Part shown: piece after piece, positions 10,949 through 22,400 of the stretch
How positions within the stretch are numbered: position 1 is the stretch's first letter
How the letters are laid out: every line of letters begins with the position of its first letter
DNA from: Macrothele yani
Taxonomy: Eukaryota > Arthropoda > Arachnida > Araneae > Macrothelidae
Direction: 5' to 3'
Length of the DNA: 64,000 bases
Assembly: GCA_039090855.1 (NCBI GenBank)
Contig: CM077013.1
Coordinates: forward strand, 140,823,240-140,887,239
Made by a program: the position numbers and the translations under genes
The notes under the pieces: model-generated
Told to the model about the DNA's origin: nothing
Databases searched by the model: none
What the model saw: only the letters and a program-made list of their open reading frames with translations

Positions 10949-11710
10949 TATATTATTGTATTACAGGAGTTTTTTTACACCAAAACAGGGGCAGTTCAAC
11001 AGAAGGGGAATTCAGTTACTACTAGAAAAAGGACAAGAGGTCATAGATAATAATGGTAATAATGTAAAAGAATGAAAATGTTATGTATTCAAAAATAAGT
11101 GTTTCTCTTTTCTACTACAACAATTTGTAAAATGTTTGCACACACCTTATAGTAAAATGTTTTACTCTCTGAAAAGTTTAGCTTCTGTGTAGTACAAATA
11201 TATCAAGTTTAGTAGTAATACAAGAAAAGCATATCTGTTTGATGCTTTTGTTTGACAAACACATTTTATGAGCATTGGATCAGAAATAAAATACCTTAGA
11301 TTTCTATTTTAGCGTGTGCTTTTGGACTGTTTTTTCACAATAATATACACATAACAAACTCCCATTATGAATTGGATACTTTACGATACGAAAAGGATTA
11401 CTGATTCTGAAAGGCCTTCGATTCTGTGAAACCACCAGCAGTTACAATAGCTTGGTAATCGTGCGATATTGAAGATGCATACATTAGCATTATTAATAAT
11501 ATCTTTAACAAGTTTGACTATTTGAAGATACAGCACCAATAAAAATTGGAAAGGAAGTGAGACTAATGACACCATATCTCCCAAACTCTTTAATGCCACA
11601 TTGCAAAATGTACGTCACTCACTGAACTAGGAAAACAGAAGAATAAAGATTAATGGATATTATTTAACTCACCTTCACTTTGCTGATGATGTAGTCAGTT
11701 TGCAACAACC

Positions 11711-12130
11711 CAGTAGTGCACCCAGAAATTTCCCAAGGGAGGGGCCCGTGCGCCGTGGCACACAGAATTTTCCCAAGGTGAGGGTGACCCTCCCCCTAAA
11801 TTTACTGGGAAAAATAGTCAGATGCTATAACAATTAAGGAGGTTGACTTTTGTACTTTATTCTTGTCCAGTTACTAGTGATGTTACAGTACAAAAAAGTT
11901 AAATGATTAGAAGCAGTAGATAAAAAATCTTTTCCTGGTTAGATTTTTCTAAATTTATTTAACAGAACTACTCCCTTATAAATATTATGTTATAATATAC
12001 GGGGTACATGATTAAGAAGTATATGTAGATCGCATATCGTGACTTTTTGTTTCAAACTTCGTCATAATTTTCCGCTCTATCAGCCCAAAGGGGAAAGGTG
12101 GCATGGGCCACCCCTGTGGGTGCACCACTA
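11711..12130. mobile_element. hAT-type MITE, 420 bp, 8-bp target duplication
   Basis: Ends CAGTAGTGCACCC and (complement) TAGTGGTGCACCC form short TIRs. CAACAACC flanks both sides (11703-11710, 12131-12138), the 8-bp duplication expected of hAT elements. Subterminal sequence is C/G-rich on one strand. No coding sequence. Removing it restores the LINE. Confidence 0.75.
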
Positions 12131-12301
12131 CAACAACCCCTTCAGAGCTGCAGAGTATGATCCAGGAACTTGCTGACAAGACTAAAGAAGTGGAATTAAA
12201 AATGAACTCTCAGAAGACAAAACTGATGTACAATGCTTTTACAAAAAATGAAGATTGTGATTGTTCGTGGAAAGCTGGAGATAACCCGATACCTACATTT
12301 A

Positions 12302-13210
12302 CTAAATGTATTGCAATTTCACTAATTGCTCTTTAATGACTGTTACTCCCGTTCTACTACACATGTAGGCATGTTACACAATAATTCTTAACACTTTCAC
12401 TGACGCGTGATGCCAAACGACATCATACAATACTTAGCCAAGGTGCCGCTGCCGAACGGCATCATAATTGTGGCTTCATATTTCCCTTCCTATCCTGCCA
12501 TGGAAATAGGGGATCCCGATAATTTGTCATAATATGCAGAAACGCATTCTTTTAGTAGCTGTAGTACGACCAGCAGTGAAAATGAAGAATGCGATTTTCT
12601 CTCTTACTCTGCCTCAACAGATTTTAGCTACACATTGGTACAATGTTTCTGATGCACGAGAATACTTCTATTCACTACTGTACTAGGACTGAAAATTAAT
12701 ATGACAGGTATTGAACCAATCTAGTTTTTCAATCTTTTGACTGAAGAACTTTACAATTTATTAGTTAGTCTACAGGATATGCATGTGTATAGCATATGCA
12801 TTGCAAAGCAATGGATATGCTGTACACATGTTTTATATCCCTGGAGTTACTGAAGGTTATAATTACGAATATCAGTTATGGATAAATTTTCTCCTATTTT
12901 AGTATAGCGTAGTTGTGCAAAGCTACGAGATCCGAACACAGCTAGGTTGATCCAAACGCATAGAAGCTCGTCCGTAGTGCCACGTGACGCCTTGTGGCGT
13001 CTCAGGAGATTTGCTCGAGTTTCTTACCAGCACAGCATGCTTGCCATTGAAATAGTACAGCGGCAGCGAACGTGTTAAACAGTAGAACATGAGTAACAGT
13101 CATGTTACGTAGCAGAAACATAAGTAAGAGTAATTAAAGAGCAGTTAGAGAAATTGCAATACATTTAGTTTGAACTGCCATGTAATTAATTCAACTTAAG
13201 TTGATAGCAT
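12302..13210 (-). mobile_element. Asymmetric foldback element with 13-bp target duplication
   Basis: The left arm (12302-12365) begins CTAAATGTATTGCAATTTC and is repeated inverted near 13080-13168. Beyond the right arm 42 nt of unpaired tail precede the second copy of ATACCTACATTTA (13211-13223; first copy 12289-12301). A piggyBac-like MITE occupies the interior. The architecture equals that of the other Penelope-like foldbacks, in minus orientation. Confidence 0.68.
12392..13074. mobile_element. piggyBac-like element, 683 bp, TTAA-flanked
   Basis: TTAA occurs at 12388-12391 and 13075-13078. The inner ends are CACTTTCACTGACGCG and (complement) CACGTTCGCTGCCGCTG, resembling the CACTTTCACTGCC-type ends of many piggyBac elements. 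The interior contains a short serine/acidic-rich open stretch near 12560-12620 that could be the remains of a piggyBac N-terminus, but there is no transposase core. Third nesting level: RTE, foldback, piggyBac-like. Confidence 0.6.
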
Positions 13211-13815
13211 ATACCTACATTTATCTTGGTCAGCAGATATCAAGCGAAAATCACATTGAGGAGGAAATTAATTGTCGTATAAAACTTGGTTGGAAAGCTT
13301 TTGGAAGAAACAGTACAGTTTTTAAGAGCAATATGCCATTATGTCTTTAAAGAAAAGTGTTTAATCAATGCATCCTTTCAGTTCTTTCATGTAGAGCATA
13401 GATGTAGGCCTTTTTAACTAAAAAAAAAAAAAAAAACATGCAAAGACTTCAAACAACTGAAAGAAGCCTGGAGATATGCGTGCTCGGTGTAAACTGGAGA
13501 GATAAGAAGAGAAACTCATGGATAAGGAAAATGACAACAGTGGATGACATCATAATCAGAATAAAATCCTTGAAATGGCAATGGGCTGGACATGTCAAAA
13601 GAATGGACCACCAATGGACAACCACAAAATTCTAGACTGGGTTCCAAGGGACAGGAAAAGGCCAAGAAGACTACCACATGGGAAAGAAGTAGATGAAATT
13701 TGGAAACTTGCGGGAGTGACATGGAGGAGACTGGCCCAAAACAGACTTGTGTGGAAGAAACTTGGGGGAACCTTCATCCATCAGTGGATTGATAATGGTT
13801 AATGGTTGATGATGA

Positions 13816-15230
13816 TATTTATCTTAGATGGGGTTTTGTCTTAGTTATGTAGAACTTGGTTTTTAGAGTGTCAAAAAAAAAAAATTAAAACGTTGGAATT
13901 TCTTAGCTAATGACTAATGTCTAAGTTGAATCAAATCAGTGAAATTAAAGGTGAACCTCAACAGCTTTTAAGTAACTCTGGCATTTAACTAAGTGGAGAT
14001 GCACTTGCATTCCAACAGTGTACAAAGCAACTCTGGCACTTAGATAGGTACCGATGCAGTTACATCAGAACAATATAAAGTCTCGAGCCAAATCAGTGTA
14101 TATCATTTGACTTTCCCAAGATTGTCATTATTTACTGCCTGGTATTGAAGTACAATATCTAAATCCTTATGAGGCGAAACTGTCTTTTGTGAACTAGAGT
14201 CTGTAGCTGTTCCATGCAACTTTTGTGTTGATGCTGTTCAGTTTGAAATAGTTAACATATAAAGTACACTGATCCAGATTTTCACCTAACAAACCTAGAA
14301 GTAGTAGTATAATCAAGCACTACTACCACCACTGCTTGTACTTGTCCCATGCTTATCACATTTAAATTGAACTTTTGTAATTCCTTGGCTGATTCTGCCT
14401 GTTTTCTGTATATTTCTCATATGATTTTTCACTTTGATTTTCTCATATAGTTATCTCTTTATACTTTAATTTTGCAAGGGCTTTTTCATTAAATGCTCTT
14501 TTGCAATTAATTTCACTAATTTCACTTTAGTATAGGGTGTTGTCAGGTTTCTCAAAGAGATGATGTTACTGTTATGTTATTTTTAACCAGTGCCATTTGG
14601 CTTCCAGCATAGAACATACTATACCTTGGACATTGTCCAGTGTTGTGTAGTAGCTCGCCCTGTGGATATTGTGGGCATCTATGATCATAGTTCTGTTCTT
14701 TTCCTGAAATATATATGCCCCGAAGTTAACAGTTGCTTATTGTTATCAAATCCTGAAACAAATGAATAAAAGGGGGAAAAACAGTGAGTCTGGTTTCTTA
14801 TCTACCTCCTTTAGTCTTTCTGTACATAACAGAAAGCTTCTATCCTGCAGCATTAGGAGGTCAGGTAGTGTCCTGAGTGATAAATTGGTTCCACACATTT
14901 TTCCTTAAGTTCAGAGTGTGAGTTTTCTTCCAGAATAGATGCCCAATAAGCCCTTCTGTCAAGCCTTCGAAGTATAATTTTCTAATTTTGTTTAAATGCA
15001 TGCATTAAGGACCTCCAAATTCACCTCAGAAAACAAATGTCTTAGAATCAGCAAACAAAGTTGTAAACACTACATCAGCTGTTTTGTGTGCACCTAACTG
15101 TCTCTTCAAAACTGTTCAGGAGCATATGTAAAAACTAACATTTTTGTTTTATGACTTCAGTACTGTGTTAAGTAATTTTTGCTTTTAAGTTAAGGATGTT
15201 TGAAATGATCATGTATTAACGTTTTTGCAG
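13816..15230. other. Rest of ALDH3 intron 1: nothing recognised
   Basis: AT-rich intronic sequence. A loose duplicated phrase (ACTCTGGCA plus neighbouring bases) at 13975 and 14034 is the only local repeat noticed. No motif-bearing reading frame was found. Confidence 0.5.
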
Positions 15231-15461
15231 TCCTGTGTTTTTGGATGAAACAGCAAATATGCAAGTTGCTTGTCGCCGGATGTTATGGGGCAAATTAATT
15301 AATGCAGGACAGACCTGTGTTGCTCCTGATTATCTGTTATGTACTAAAGAAGTTCAAGATATGGTAATACCTATGATGAAGGAAACACTGAAACATTACT
15401 ATGGTGAAAACCCACAGAAATCTCCAGATTTAGGCCGTATTGTTAGTGACAAACATTTCAA
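15231..15461 (+). CDS. ALDH3: ALDH3 exon with catalytic cysteine
   Basis: Acceptor TTTTTGCAG| and donor AA|GTAAGT bound 231 nt. Completing the Ser codon from the previous exon, it encodes SPVFLDETANMQVACRRMLW and then GKLINAGQTCVAPDYLLC. The Cys of GQTC is the nucleophile that forms the thiohemiacetal in all ALDHs, and QTCxAPDY is the class 3 wording. The segment ends NPQKSPDLGRIVSDKHF, also class 3. It covers about residues 213-290 of the family. The last two bases AA join C of the next exon to give Asn (HFNRL). The reading frame is open and well conserved, unlike the surrounding repeats. Confidence 0.96.
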
Positions 15462-16100
15462 GTAAGTCACATTTGGATTTGCATGTGTTGAGAATATAGT
15501 TATTCATTTGAAATTAATGGGTGTTGTAACATACAGCAGATTCTGGTTCACTGGGAAAAATTGGAACTAGAACACTCAGAACCAATTATGTGAAGCTTTA
15601 TCCCAAAGAGCAAGTTTGGGATGTTCTTTAAGTCCCGAATAAATGGCTGCTCTGATTAATAAATGGCCCACTTAACTGGAATCTACTGTGTATTACAAAA
15701 TTATAGGTCAATGTGCATAAGATTCCTGCTGATAACTTTTTCTAGTATTGAGTTCTCATTTTGCTTCCTGGCTAATATTCACAATTGATGTGATCTTTGC
15801 TCGAATAAGTTTTCAGGAATGTCAGCATGAGAAAAAGAAAATGAGTATGAAGTACAAAAGGTCTTGTGTGAGACATTGTATGGATGTCAGTGCAGCTGAA
15901 GTTGTCTGCCAAGAAAGATCACTGTGAATAGAAGTGGTTTATGTATATATCAACAGTAAGTAAAATCTAACTCCGTCAGTTTTCAACTTTTATTTGGCAG
16001 ATGAGCTTTCTTTGAGGAGCTAACCTCTAAATCTTAGAGAACAGCTTAGTGATATGTATGTGTGTTATCTTTCCTGGCTTTATCCAGTAGTATTTAAAGT
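15462..16100. other. Start of ALDH3 intron 2: nothing recognised
   Basis: Ordinary AT-rich sequence between the exon donor and the long-TIR element at 16.1 kb. No open frame with motifs. Confidence 0.5.
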
Positions 16101-16179
16101 ATTAATGTGCGTTAGGGTGGGTTGAAAAAGGCACTTTTTAAATGTTTTTAATTTAGAAGGCTTAGTGTGGAAAAAGTGT

Positions 16180-16560
16180 CACCTGGGTTCATGAGTTGCC
16201 ACATAGAAAAACTTTAAGATTGGTCAATATTTAGAGGCCCCACTGGGGCCTCAAAGTGTAAAATTTCAATAAAAAATAAAGAAATTAGTTTTTTTTTACA
16301 TTTTAATTTTTTTAATTTCAAAGGCCTACATGAGTTAATGAGGCACCACACACAAAGAAAGTTAAAGATCGATGAATATTTAGAGGTCCCACTGGGGCCT
16401 CATATTATTCAATTTCAATAAAAAAATCAAAGAAATTTTAATGTTTTGTGATTTTATTTTTTTTATTTTTTTCTCAGCCTGTTGCGGAAAAAGTGTTATG
16501 CAGGCCCACAAAAAAACGTTTGAGATCGGCTAACATTTAGAGGGTCCAAAAGGTCTCAAT
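16180..16560. repeat. Subterminal 150-bp tandem repeats of the long-TIR element
   Basis: Three diverged units contain an ATTTAGAGG phrase; the first two follow it with a GGCCCCACTGGGGCC-type palindrome. Each unit is followed by an AT-rich stretch ending near TTTCAAT or TTTTGGTG. A single inverted unit sits at the far end of the element. Confidence 0.6.
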
Positions 16561-17146
16561 TTTGGTGAAAATGCAACTTCATAACAGTAATTTGCTATTT
16601 CCTGGTATGTCAATCTGCTAATCTTAATGCATCTGATGGAACCTGTGTGAGTATTTGTACTCTTTAGTTCTTGACTTGTTTCTGAGTCAAATGATTAATA
16701 GAAACAAACGGGAAAACTTACTACAGGATTGCTGCTGCATGGTGACTTGTTAGGCTGACTCTAGCCCAACTCTACAGCTGCACAACACCAGTTATGTTTA
16801 CCACTTGCCAGTTATAGGAGAAAATTGAGATTTGCTTTCCTTGATGCAATTCTTGCTCTTATGTAGCCATCTCTGGCCACTTCATCACACACTGATGTAG
16901 AAGTGTCGCTTACTAGATGGATTACCCTGTCCATGGCCTGTATATTACAAGATAGCTGAGGTATTTTAATATTTGCTGGTTTCTCAGAGTTGATGATACA
17001 GTGAATGTCTCCATTTTAGATATATGTTTCGTGAGTGGAGATTTACTGAGCACACACATGTCTGCCAGTCAATCATTTCGAAGTAGTCTGTTGCATCAAA
17101 ATTGATGGAGGGAATCTTGAAGCATCTTATTTCAGTACCACAACTA

Positions 17147-18850
17147 CTACTCTTTTCTTCTCTTGCACGAAGAATTCAGTGTAGGGTAAGGTGTTGGACA
17201 TGCATGTGGTGATCTGTGAGCATTGCCAGTAATTGACTCTGAATGAGCGAAGTAGGTGTTCCTCCTAATTATCTTGTCCACAATATTCCTCAGTTTTGTG
17301 GGAAGGTACCTTGTCAGTCTAATCATTTGCCATAGGTGTCGTGAGCCCTGTCGGAACAAAGGATTGCATTTGATTTGGAACCACATAGCAGAGTATACTT
17401 TCATAATAAAGGTGAAGAGATAGCAAAGATTCTGTGATGGTGTAGAGCTACTGACATATAACCGAAGCACTCTGTTCACTATAGTTAACTAGCGTGCATG
17501 TGATAGCTTTCCTGGACTCTCTGTTCTGTGAGATATGGAGGACAGTAACCCAAAGAAATCACTCTGCAAATGCTTAACAAGTACTTCTGGTCTGTACTGA
17601 GGTTGGTGTCACCTACTTTAGGAAGTCGCACCTCTACTTTTTAGTAAGGAAGGACAGGCAGCTTCTCACAGTCCTCTAGTTTCTTCCCGATCAGTCCGTT
17701 GTAACTGTATGTAGGGCCTTGTGGTTGACCCTCCATCAAGTTCGTGCAAGACATGTCATAGGGCAAGTTCGTTTGCATGTAACATATAAACCAGCCAATG
17801 GAGGGGATGTCCCAACTCCTCCTTCAGTAGTTGAATCACTTCTCTGTGTACTCCCGTATTTACCTTAGTGCCATCACATCTGATAGCTAGTAAATCGTCT
17901 ATGCTAAAATTATTACACTACAGATATTCAATCGTGCTCTTCCTTATATTGCCTGTGTCTGCGGTAGGCCTGCCATCTATAGTGGCAAGACCAACATACA
18001 TAGAACCAGGTTCTTCCAACAGTGTAATCTGCTCTTCTGGATTTGTTTGCCTGTACAACTTACTTCCTTTCTTAACTAGCATTACAGTGTAATATTTCTT
18101 CCCATAGAAAAATGTTGCTTTTAAATTATGCATCTCACTGGGATCCTTCTGCCTAAGAGTAGATCTTGTCTTTTTCCTCTCCTAACTTTATTCCTGTCTA
18201 TTACTTTTGAATTGTCTTCTGTCGCCAAATGAAGACCTTCCATTAGAACGGAAGCTACCGTTGTCACTGCTCTATCGGAAACTCCGGTCCTGTCGCAAGC
18301 AATAGCTAGTAAGCTCAGTTTGCTTCTCATTTGGGTGCGTGACATGAGCGTGGCCTTATTCTTCTTTGGAGTCTGTCACTGGTATTTATGGGGGGGGGTA
18401 TGCTCATCCTCTTCTTCTGATGAACTGCTAATTGAGCTTGCTTTTGTTAGATCCTGCCCCTGTAAACCACTGGTTGAAGGCATAAGAGTGTCAACTGTCT
18501 GCGAGGATTTACGTGCTTCTACTACATGTCTGGAAACCTTTCTCGCTTCCATTGCCTGTAGTTTCTTTGAAATGCATAAGTCCATGTTTCTTATCGTCAT
18601 CCGTCTGTGTGCCCTTTGATCCAAAATGAACTCTTGCTCTCTTTCCAGAACTTTATGGTTTTTTGGACAATAACACTTACTGAAATCCAAGCACTTGCAG
18701 GCAGAAATGTCAAAAAAAGTATTGTTAGCATTAGTCTGGAATTTCTTAACACTATCAAGGAACACTCTGCTTTTCCTGATCTTTATATTTTTAAGGATAC
18801 TTCTGTATTTATCATGATGGGACTGCATTATGCTGACAATTCTTTCTCGT
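17147..18850 (-). pseudogene. Transposase-like protein of unnamed family, broken
   Basis: On the minus strand one protein can be followed through several frame changes. 18828-18376 has a CKCLDFSKCYC cysteine cluster, then DQRAHRRMTIRNMD and an acidic/serine tail. 18345-18121 has SKLSLLAIACDRTGVSDRAV and IDRNKVRRGKRQD. 18133-17918 has YTVMLVKKGSKLYRQTNPEE and EEPGSMYVGLATIDGRPTAD. 17890-17700 has IRCDGTKVNTG and LHWLVYMLHANELAL before stops. I recall the CDGTxVNTG and LHANELPLRH signatures from multicopy proteins of arthropods and cnidarians, but no established name. The Asp of CDGT could be a DDE-type catalytic residue (inference). Stops and frameshifts show the copy is dead. Confidence 0.55.
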
Positions 18851-19925
18851 GAAACTGCAGGAATTGAAGCTTTCTCCTAAAGAACCATAAGTTTTCCTGC
18901 CACTAAATGTGACAGATCCCTAACAGACATTTCTTTGCTGTTCTTTTTCAAATGACTGTCTGAGCCACTGTTAGTATTTTAAAACGTCTGACTGAAGTGA
19001 AAGCATATCCATCGGCAAGTCCTTAGGTGTGCCAAAAAATTTCGCACTTTGGAAACTTCTGTCACCTAACAGGTCTCTTGTCATGATGAACATGCAGATT
19101 CTTTTCAGAAGAATCAGTCATTTTTAAATGGCTAACACGAAAGAGTCTTGCAGATAAAATCGGATTTTCGTTTGATACTATATCAGGCGCATTTCCTTTG
19201 CAACTGAGACAACGATGTTAATGGAGATGTGCTTTCTGCATCTGTTATACAAATCATGGGTGAGTGGAAGGAGTGTTCTCCATTCCATGTTCCCATTTCT
19301 TAAATAGTTATGAAACCCCAGCATGAGTGTCTGACCCATTCTGTTGAGAACAGCAAAATCCTGAGTTGTTAGATCCCAGTACTACCGTCTGGTGGACAGC
19401 AATGATTAATGAATAACTTGCTCACTATGCATGGTGCAATTTATCCTCCTGAGAGAGGAGCACGGGGAAACGAGATAACTGTTTCTAACATTCTAACAGC
19501 CTTGCCAGCCCAAAAATATAAACTTACACTTAGACAATTAAACAATGGATCCGTTCAAAGCATCTGTGACTCATGACTGAGGCCATTTAATATGCTTTGC
19601 ACACTGCACTGGTGGGGTATTGGAAAAAGTATGGGATCATACACAATTAATCATCACATTTTTTTTCGGCAATTTATAACGTTTGTATGCCACCTTTCTG
19701 GCACTAGGCCATCTAAGTAAATAAAAATATTATAAACTACAGACTATTTTTTTTTTTTTGTTGTTGTGAAACTGAGAAACTTTGACGTTCCAATGGGACC
19801 TCTAAATATTAACTGACATTTAAGTTTTTTTTAATGGTTACAAATCAGTTCAGATGGCACCTTTTCTCTTCTAGGCCTTTCTGATTTAAAAAGTTTTTTT
19901 TTTTTCCCAACCTAATGCACATGCC

Positions 19926-20504
19926 TGCGTCATTTCTGCATCTCCTTTTTTAGCAGTAGCAACATGAATTCAAACTTCTGCTCTTGTTATTTAATACATT
20001 TCAGAAGGACTTGTAGTTGACTTTTTTAGTATATAGCAAATCTACATTAAATTTATTGAACATAGAACCATGCAAGTACTGCATTCACTAAATGGTTTGG
20101 GGAATCAGACGAATTCAACTCTACATTTTATTTCATGGAGTGACCTACAATTTAGATCAGTTGAAGTAGTCAAATAGTGACTGTTCGTGACCGAAATAGT
20201 AGTTTATGAAAGTTGAAAAATAAAGTTAAAGTAGTTTTCTCCCCCCCCCCTTTTTTTTTTACTGGCATTAAAAAAGTGCATTGTTGTTTATAGAATGGAA
20301 CTGTCAGTATTTTGACATGTGTGGTCTCTGAGTCAGTGAACTCTACAAATGTGCCATAAAAAAACTGTTGGCAATGTTTTGTTAACTCCCACTAGTTTCT
20401 CCTCTTAAAATTATTTGATTTAGTAATTAGGATGTGTATAAGGTTTACTACATTATTTCAGTCAGTTTGTGAAATGTGATAGTTTAATGTTTGTTATTAA
20501 GAAT
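19926..20504. other. No recognised gene
   Basis: Intronic sequence with a C-run and T-run near 20240-20260. Nothing else seen. Confidence 0.5.
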
Positions 20505-22400
20505 ATTTCAAGAATGCTATTAGCACGTCTTTTGTCAAAAAGATCGTGCTTATGTTATCAGTTTGTCCGTCCGTCCCCACGATATCTCTGCAACTATTAG
20601 TCCGATTAAAAAAATTCTTTTGCATTGGGAAGTTTGAAATATGCGAATGATGATCCTTCATTTCGTTTTTTTTTTTTACGATGTACAATTTCGCCGCTAG
20701 AAGGCGTAAATGCAGATGATGTTGAATTCAAAAATACGTTTTATTCCACCTATTTGCTTCTAAACATCCGATTGAAAAAATTATTTAATCTTTCGATTCC
20801 ATTTATGTCGAAGAGTATTTTAGATATAGTTACTTTTTCAAATTATGTACAGATTTTCCGCTAGGGGCGTAAAGGTAAATTACATTTTTCCTGATAATTC
20901 TTCTTCCAAAACTCTGATTTGAAATTTTTTTTTCTTCAGCGGATACACCTCCTGATGGAAAATCTTTTGCATATAATTTCAAATTTTTGATAAAGAATAC
21001 TTTGGCCACCAGGGGGCGTAAGTGTTAATTTTTGCTTCTGATGTATTTGCCATAAAATCTGAGCTTCTAAAATATCGATTGAAAAAATTCTTTCGTGGCC
21101 TGATGACACTCACATTGATAAACCTTTTCAGAATATTTTCTTAAAATATTTCACAGTTTCTCCGCCAGGGGCGTAGATGTATATCTTATTTTCATCATCT
21201 CTACTTCTAAGAGTCAGATTTGAAAAAATACTTTGTTGGATAGTGTTTTCAGTGTGACATGTTTTTCATATAATTTCAAAATTTTCAAGCAATTCATAGA
21301 CTTTCCGCTAGGAGGCGTAAAGGTAAATTGCTTTTCCCCCTATATCTCTGCTTCTAAATCTCCGATTTGAAAAATTCTTTCTGCACTGGATACAGCTCCT
21401 GATGGGAAATCCTTTGCACATAATTTCAAATTTTTTGTAAAAAATGGTTTGGCCACCAGGTGGCGTAAGTCTTAATTTCCGCTTCTGATGTATTTGCAGC
21501 AAAATGTGAGCTTCTAAAATCTCGATTGAAAAAAAAGTAGTTTCTTGTCCGACCACTCATGTCGACAAACCTTTTAGGAACATCTTGAAGTAATGCATGG
21601 TTTCTATGTCAGGGGGTGTAGATGTATGTCTTATTTTTGCCAATATCTCCACTTCTAGTAGTCCGATTTGAAAAATTCCTTCCTTGTTGGATAGTGTTTC
21701 CAACGCGAAATGTTTTCCCTGTAAATTCAAAATTTTCAAGTAAATCGTAGACTTTCCGCTAGGGGGCACAAAGGTTAATTGCGTTTTCTGCGTTATTTCT
21801 GCTTCTAAAACTCAGATTTGAAAAATTCTTCCTGTATCGCATACAAGACCTGATGGAAAATATTTTTCACATAATTTCTAATGTTTGGTAAGGAATGGTT
21901 TGGCCACCAGGTGGCATAAGTGTTAATTTCTGCTTCTGATGTATTTGTAGCAAAATCTGGTCTCCTGAAAACGCGACTAATTTTCTTTTTCTTTGACCGA
22001 TACCGCTCATATGGAAATTTTTTTTGGAATACTTTCTTCCTAAAATGCATGGTTTTCCCACCAGGGGACGTAAAGTCACATCTTATTTTTGTCAATATCT
22101 CTGTTTCTAAGAGTCAGATTTGAAAAGTTATTTCTGTTTTGGAGAGCGTTTCCGGTGTGAAATGTTACTCATATAAATTCATGTTTTTCTTAACGCACAA
22201 GTCTGCAACCAGAGGGCGTAAGCTCACGATTTTGTTTACAGCAATATCTGAGGGATTAAAAACCCGATTGAAAAACTTATTTCTTCCGTCAGATACTATT
22301 GTTTTCCATACGGGTTCCATTGACTTTCAATAGCTTTGATAAATTTAATTTGCATCAGAACAGATTCAAAAGACGTGCTTATTACACCCAAAAATTCGGT
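20505..22400. repeat. Tandem array of 11 CTCF-core-like units in an inverted-repeat-bounded element
   Basis: Eleven units of about 150 bp each contain a C(C)RCYAGRGGGCGTAA-type core, at roughly 20692, 20857, 21003, 21161, 21304, 21450, 21606, 21755, 21901, 22057 and 22205. From the second unit on, three unit types alternate as a 450-bp higher-order repeat. Type A is CCGCTAGGGGCGTAAAGG, type B is TGGCCACCAGGGGGCGTAA, type C is CCGCCAGGGGCGTAGATG. The array is bounded by an inverted repeat around AGCACGTCTTTT (20521-20533) and AAAAGACGTGCT (22368-22379). The left end also forms an imperfect hairpin and then GTCCGTCCGTCC. Short open frames in it are artefacts of the repeat. Confidence 0.8.

Larger units (their letters stand above)
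9096..10959 (-). mobile_element. Foldback element in mariner, carrying a SINE and a Tc1
   Basis: Inverted arms starting AAGTCAATATTTGTATAACT (left, from about 9097) and ending in its complement near 9683 pair over about 170 bp. The right arm is opened by a tRNA-SINE at 9374-9592. Past the right arm about 45 nt of unpaired tail follow, and a Tc1 sits within that tail. ATTACAAG (9088-9095) and ATTACAGG (10960-10967) flank the whole insertion, and the mariner reading frame continues across it, so the boundaries are well supported. The design matches the other asymmetric foldbacks in this window, here in minus orientation. Confidence 0.7.
8195..11075 (+). pseudogene. mariner transposase pseudogene, split by nested insertions
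   Basis: The mariner N-terminus reads NKDHIRHCLLYYQFNK at about 8195-8242. It continues ACHNICEVYGKHAIDESTCR (8280-8340), the usual mariner helix-turn-helix region, and later [13 protein letters not shown] with the second catalytic Asp in HDDARPH. At VETALQ (about 9093) the frame is cut by a foldback element carrying a SINE and a Tc1. It resumes at 10960 with LQEFF and continues GIQLLLEKGQEVIDNNG, the normal mariner C-terminus. Several stops and frameshifts are present. The terminal inverted repeats were not identified with confidence. It lies in ALDH3 intron 1 in the same orientation as the host gene. Confidence 0.85.
11385..13815 (+). mobile_element. RTE LINE copy C, interrupted twice
   Basis: Plus-strand RT sequence runs in three blocks: 11385-11710, 12131-12301 and 13211-13815. 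It covers RT motif A (GGCCTTCGATTCTGTGAAAC), motif C (TTTGCTGATGATG), the thumb region and the C-terminal tail ending at the GGATTGATAATGGTTAATGG 3' end. Stops and indels are frequent. At 13438-13635 a short open stretch encodes SWIRKMTTVDDIIIRIKSLK and WQWAGHVKR, conserved in all copies. A hAT-type MITE splits the first gap and a foldback the second. The endonuclease half is absent. Confidence 0.85.
16107..19925 (-). mobile_element. Long-TIR DNA transposon of unnamed type, about 3.8 kb
   Basis: The left end (GTGCGTTAGGGTGGGTTG..., then GGCACTTTTTAAATG) is matched inverted at the right end near 19850-19925. Subterminal repeats follow. At the left, three units of about 150 bp each carry ATATTTAGAGGYCCCACTGG (near 16228, 16375, 16530); the right carries one inverted unit near 19795. 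Coding remnants of one protein family fill 17147-18850 on the minus strand. I could not fix a target-site duplication. Superfamily not determined. Confidence 0.6.

Noticed and set aside
21308..22095. Several minus-strand open frames with repeated TPPGGQT peptides
   Set aside because: They are translations of the 150-bp tandem units; the recurring peptide is the CTCF-like core read backwards.
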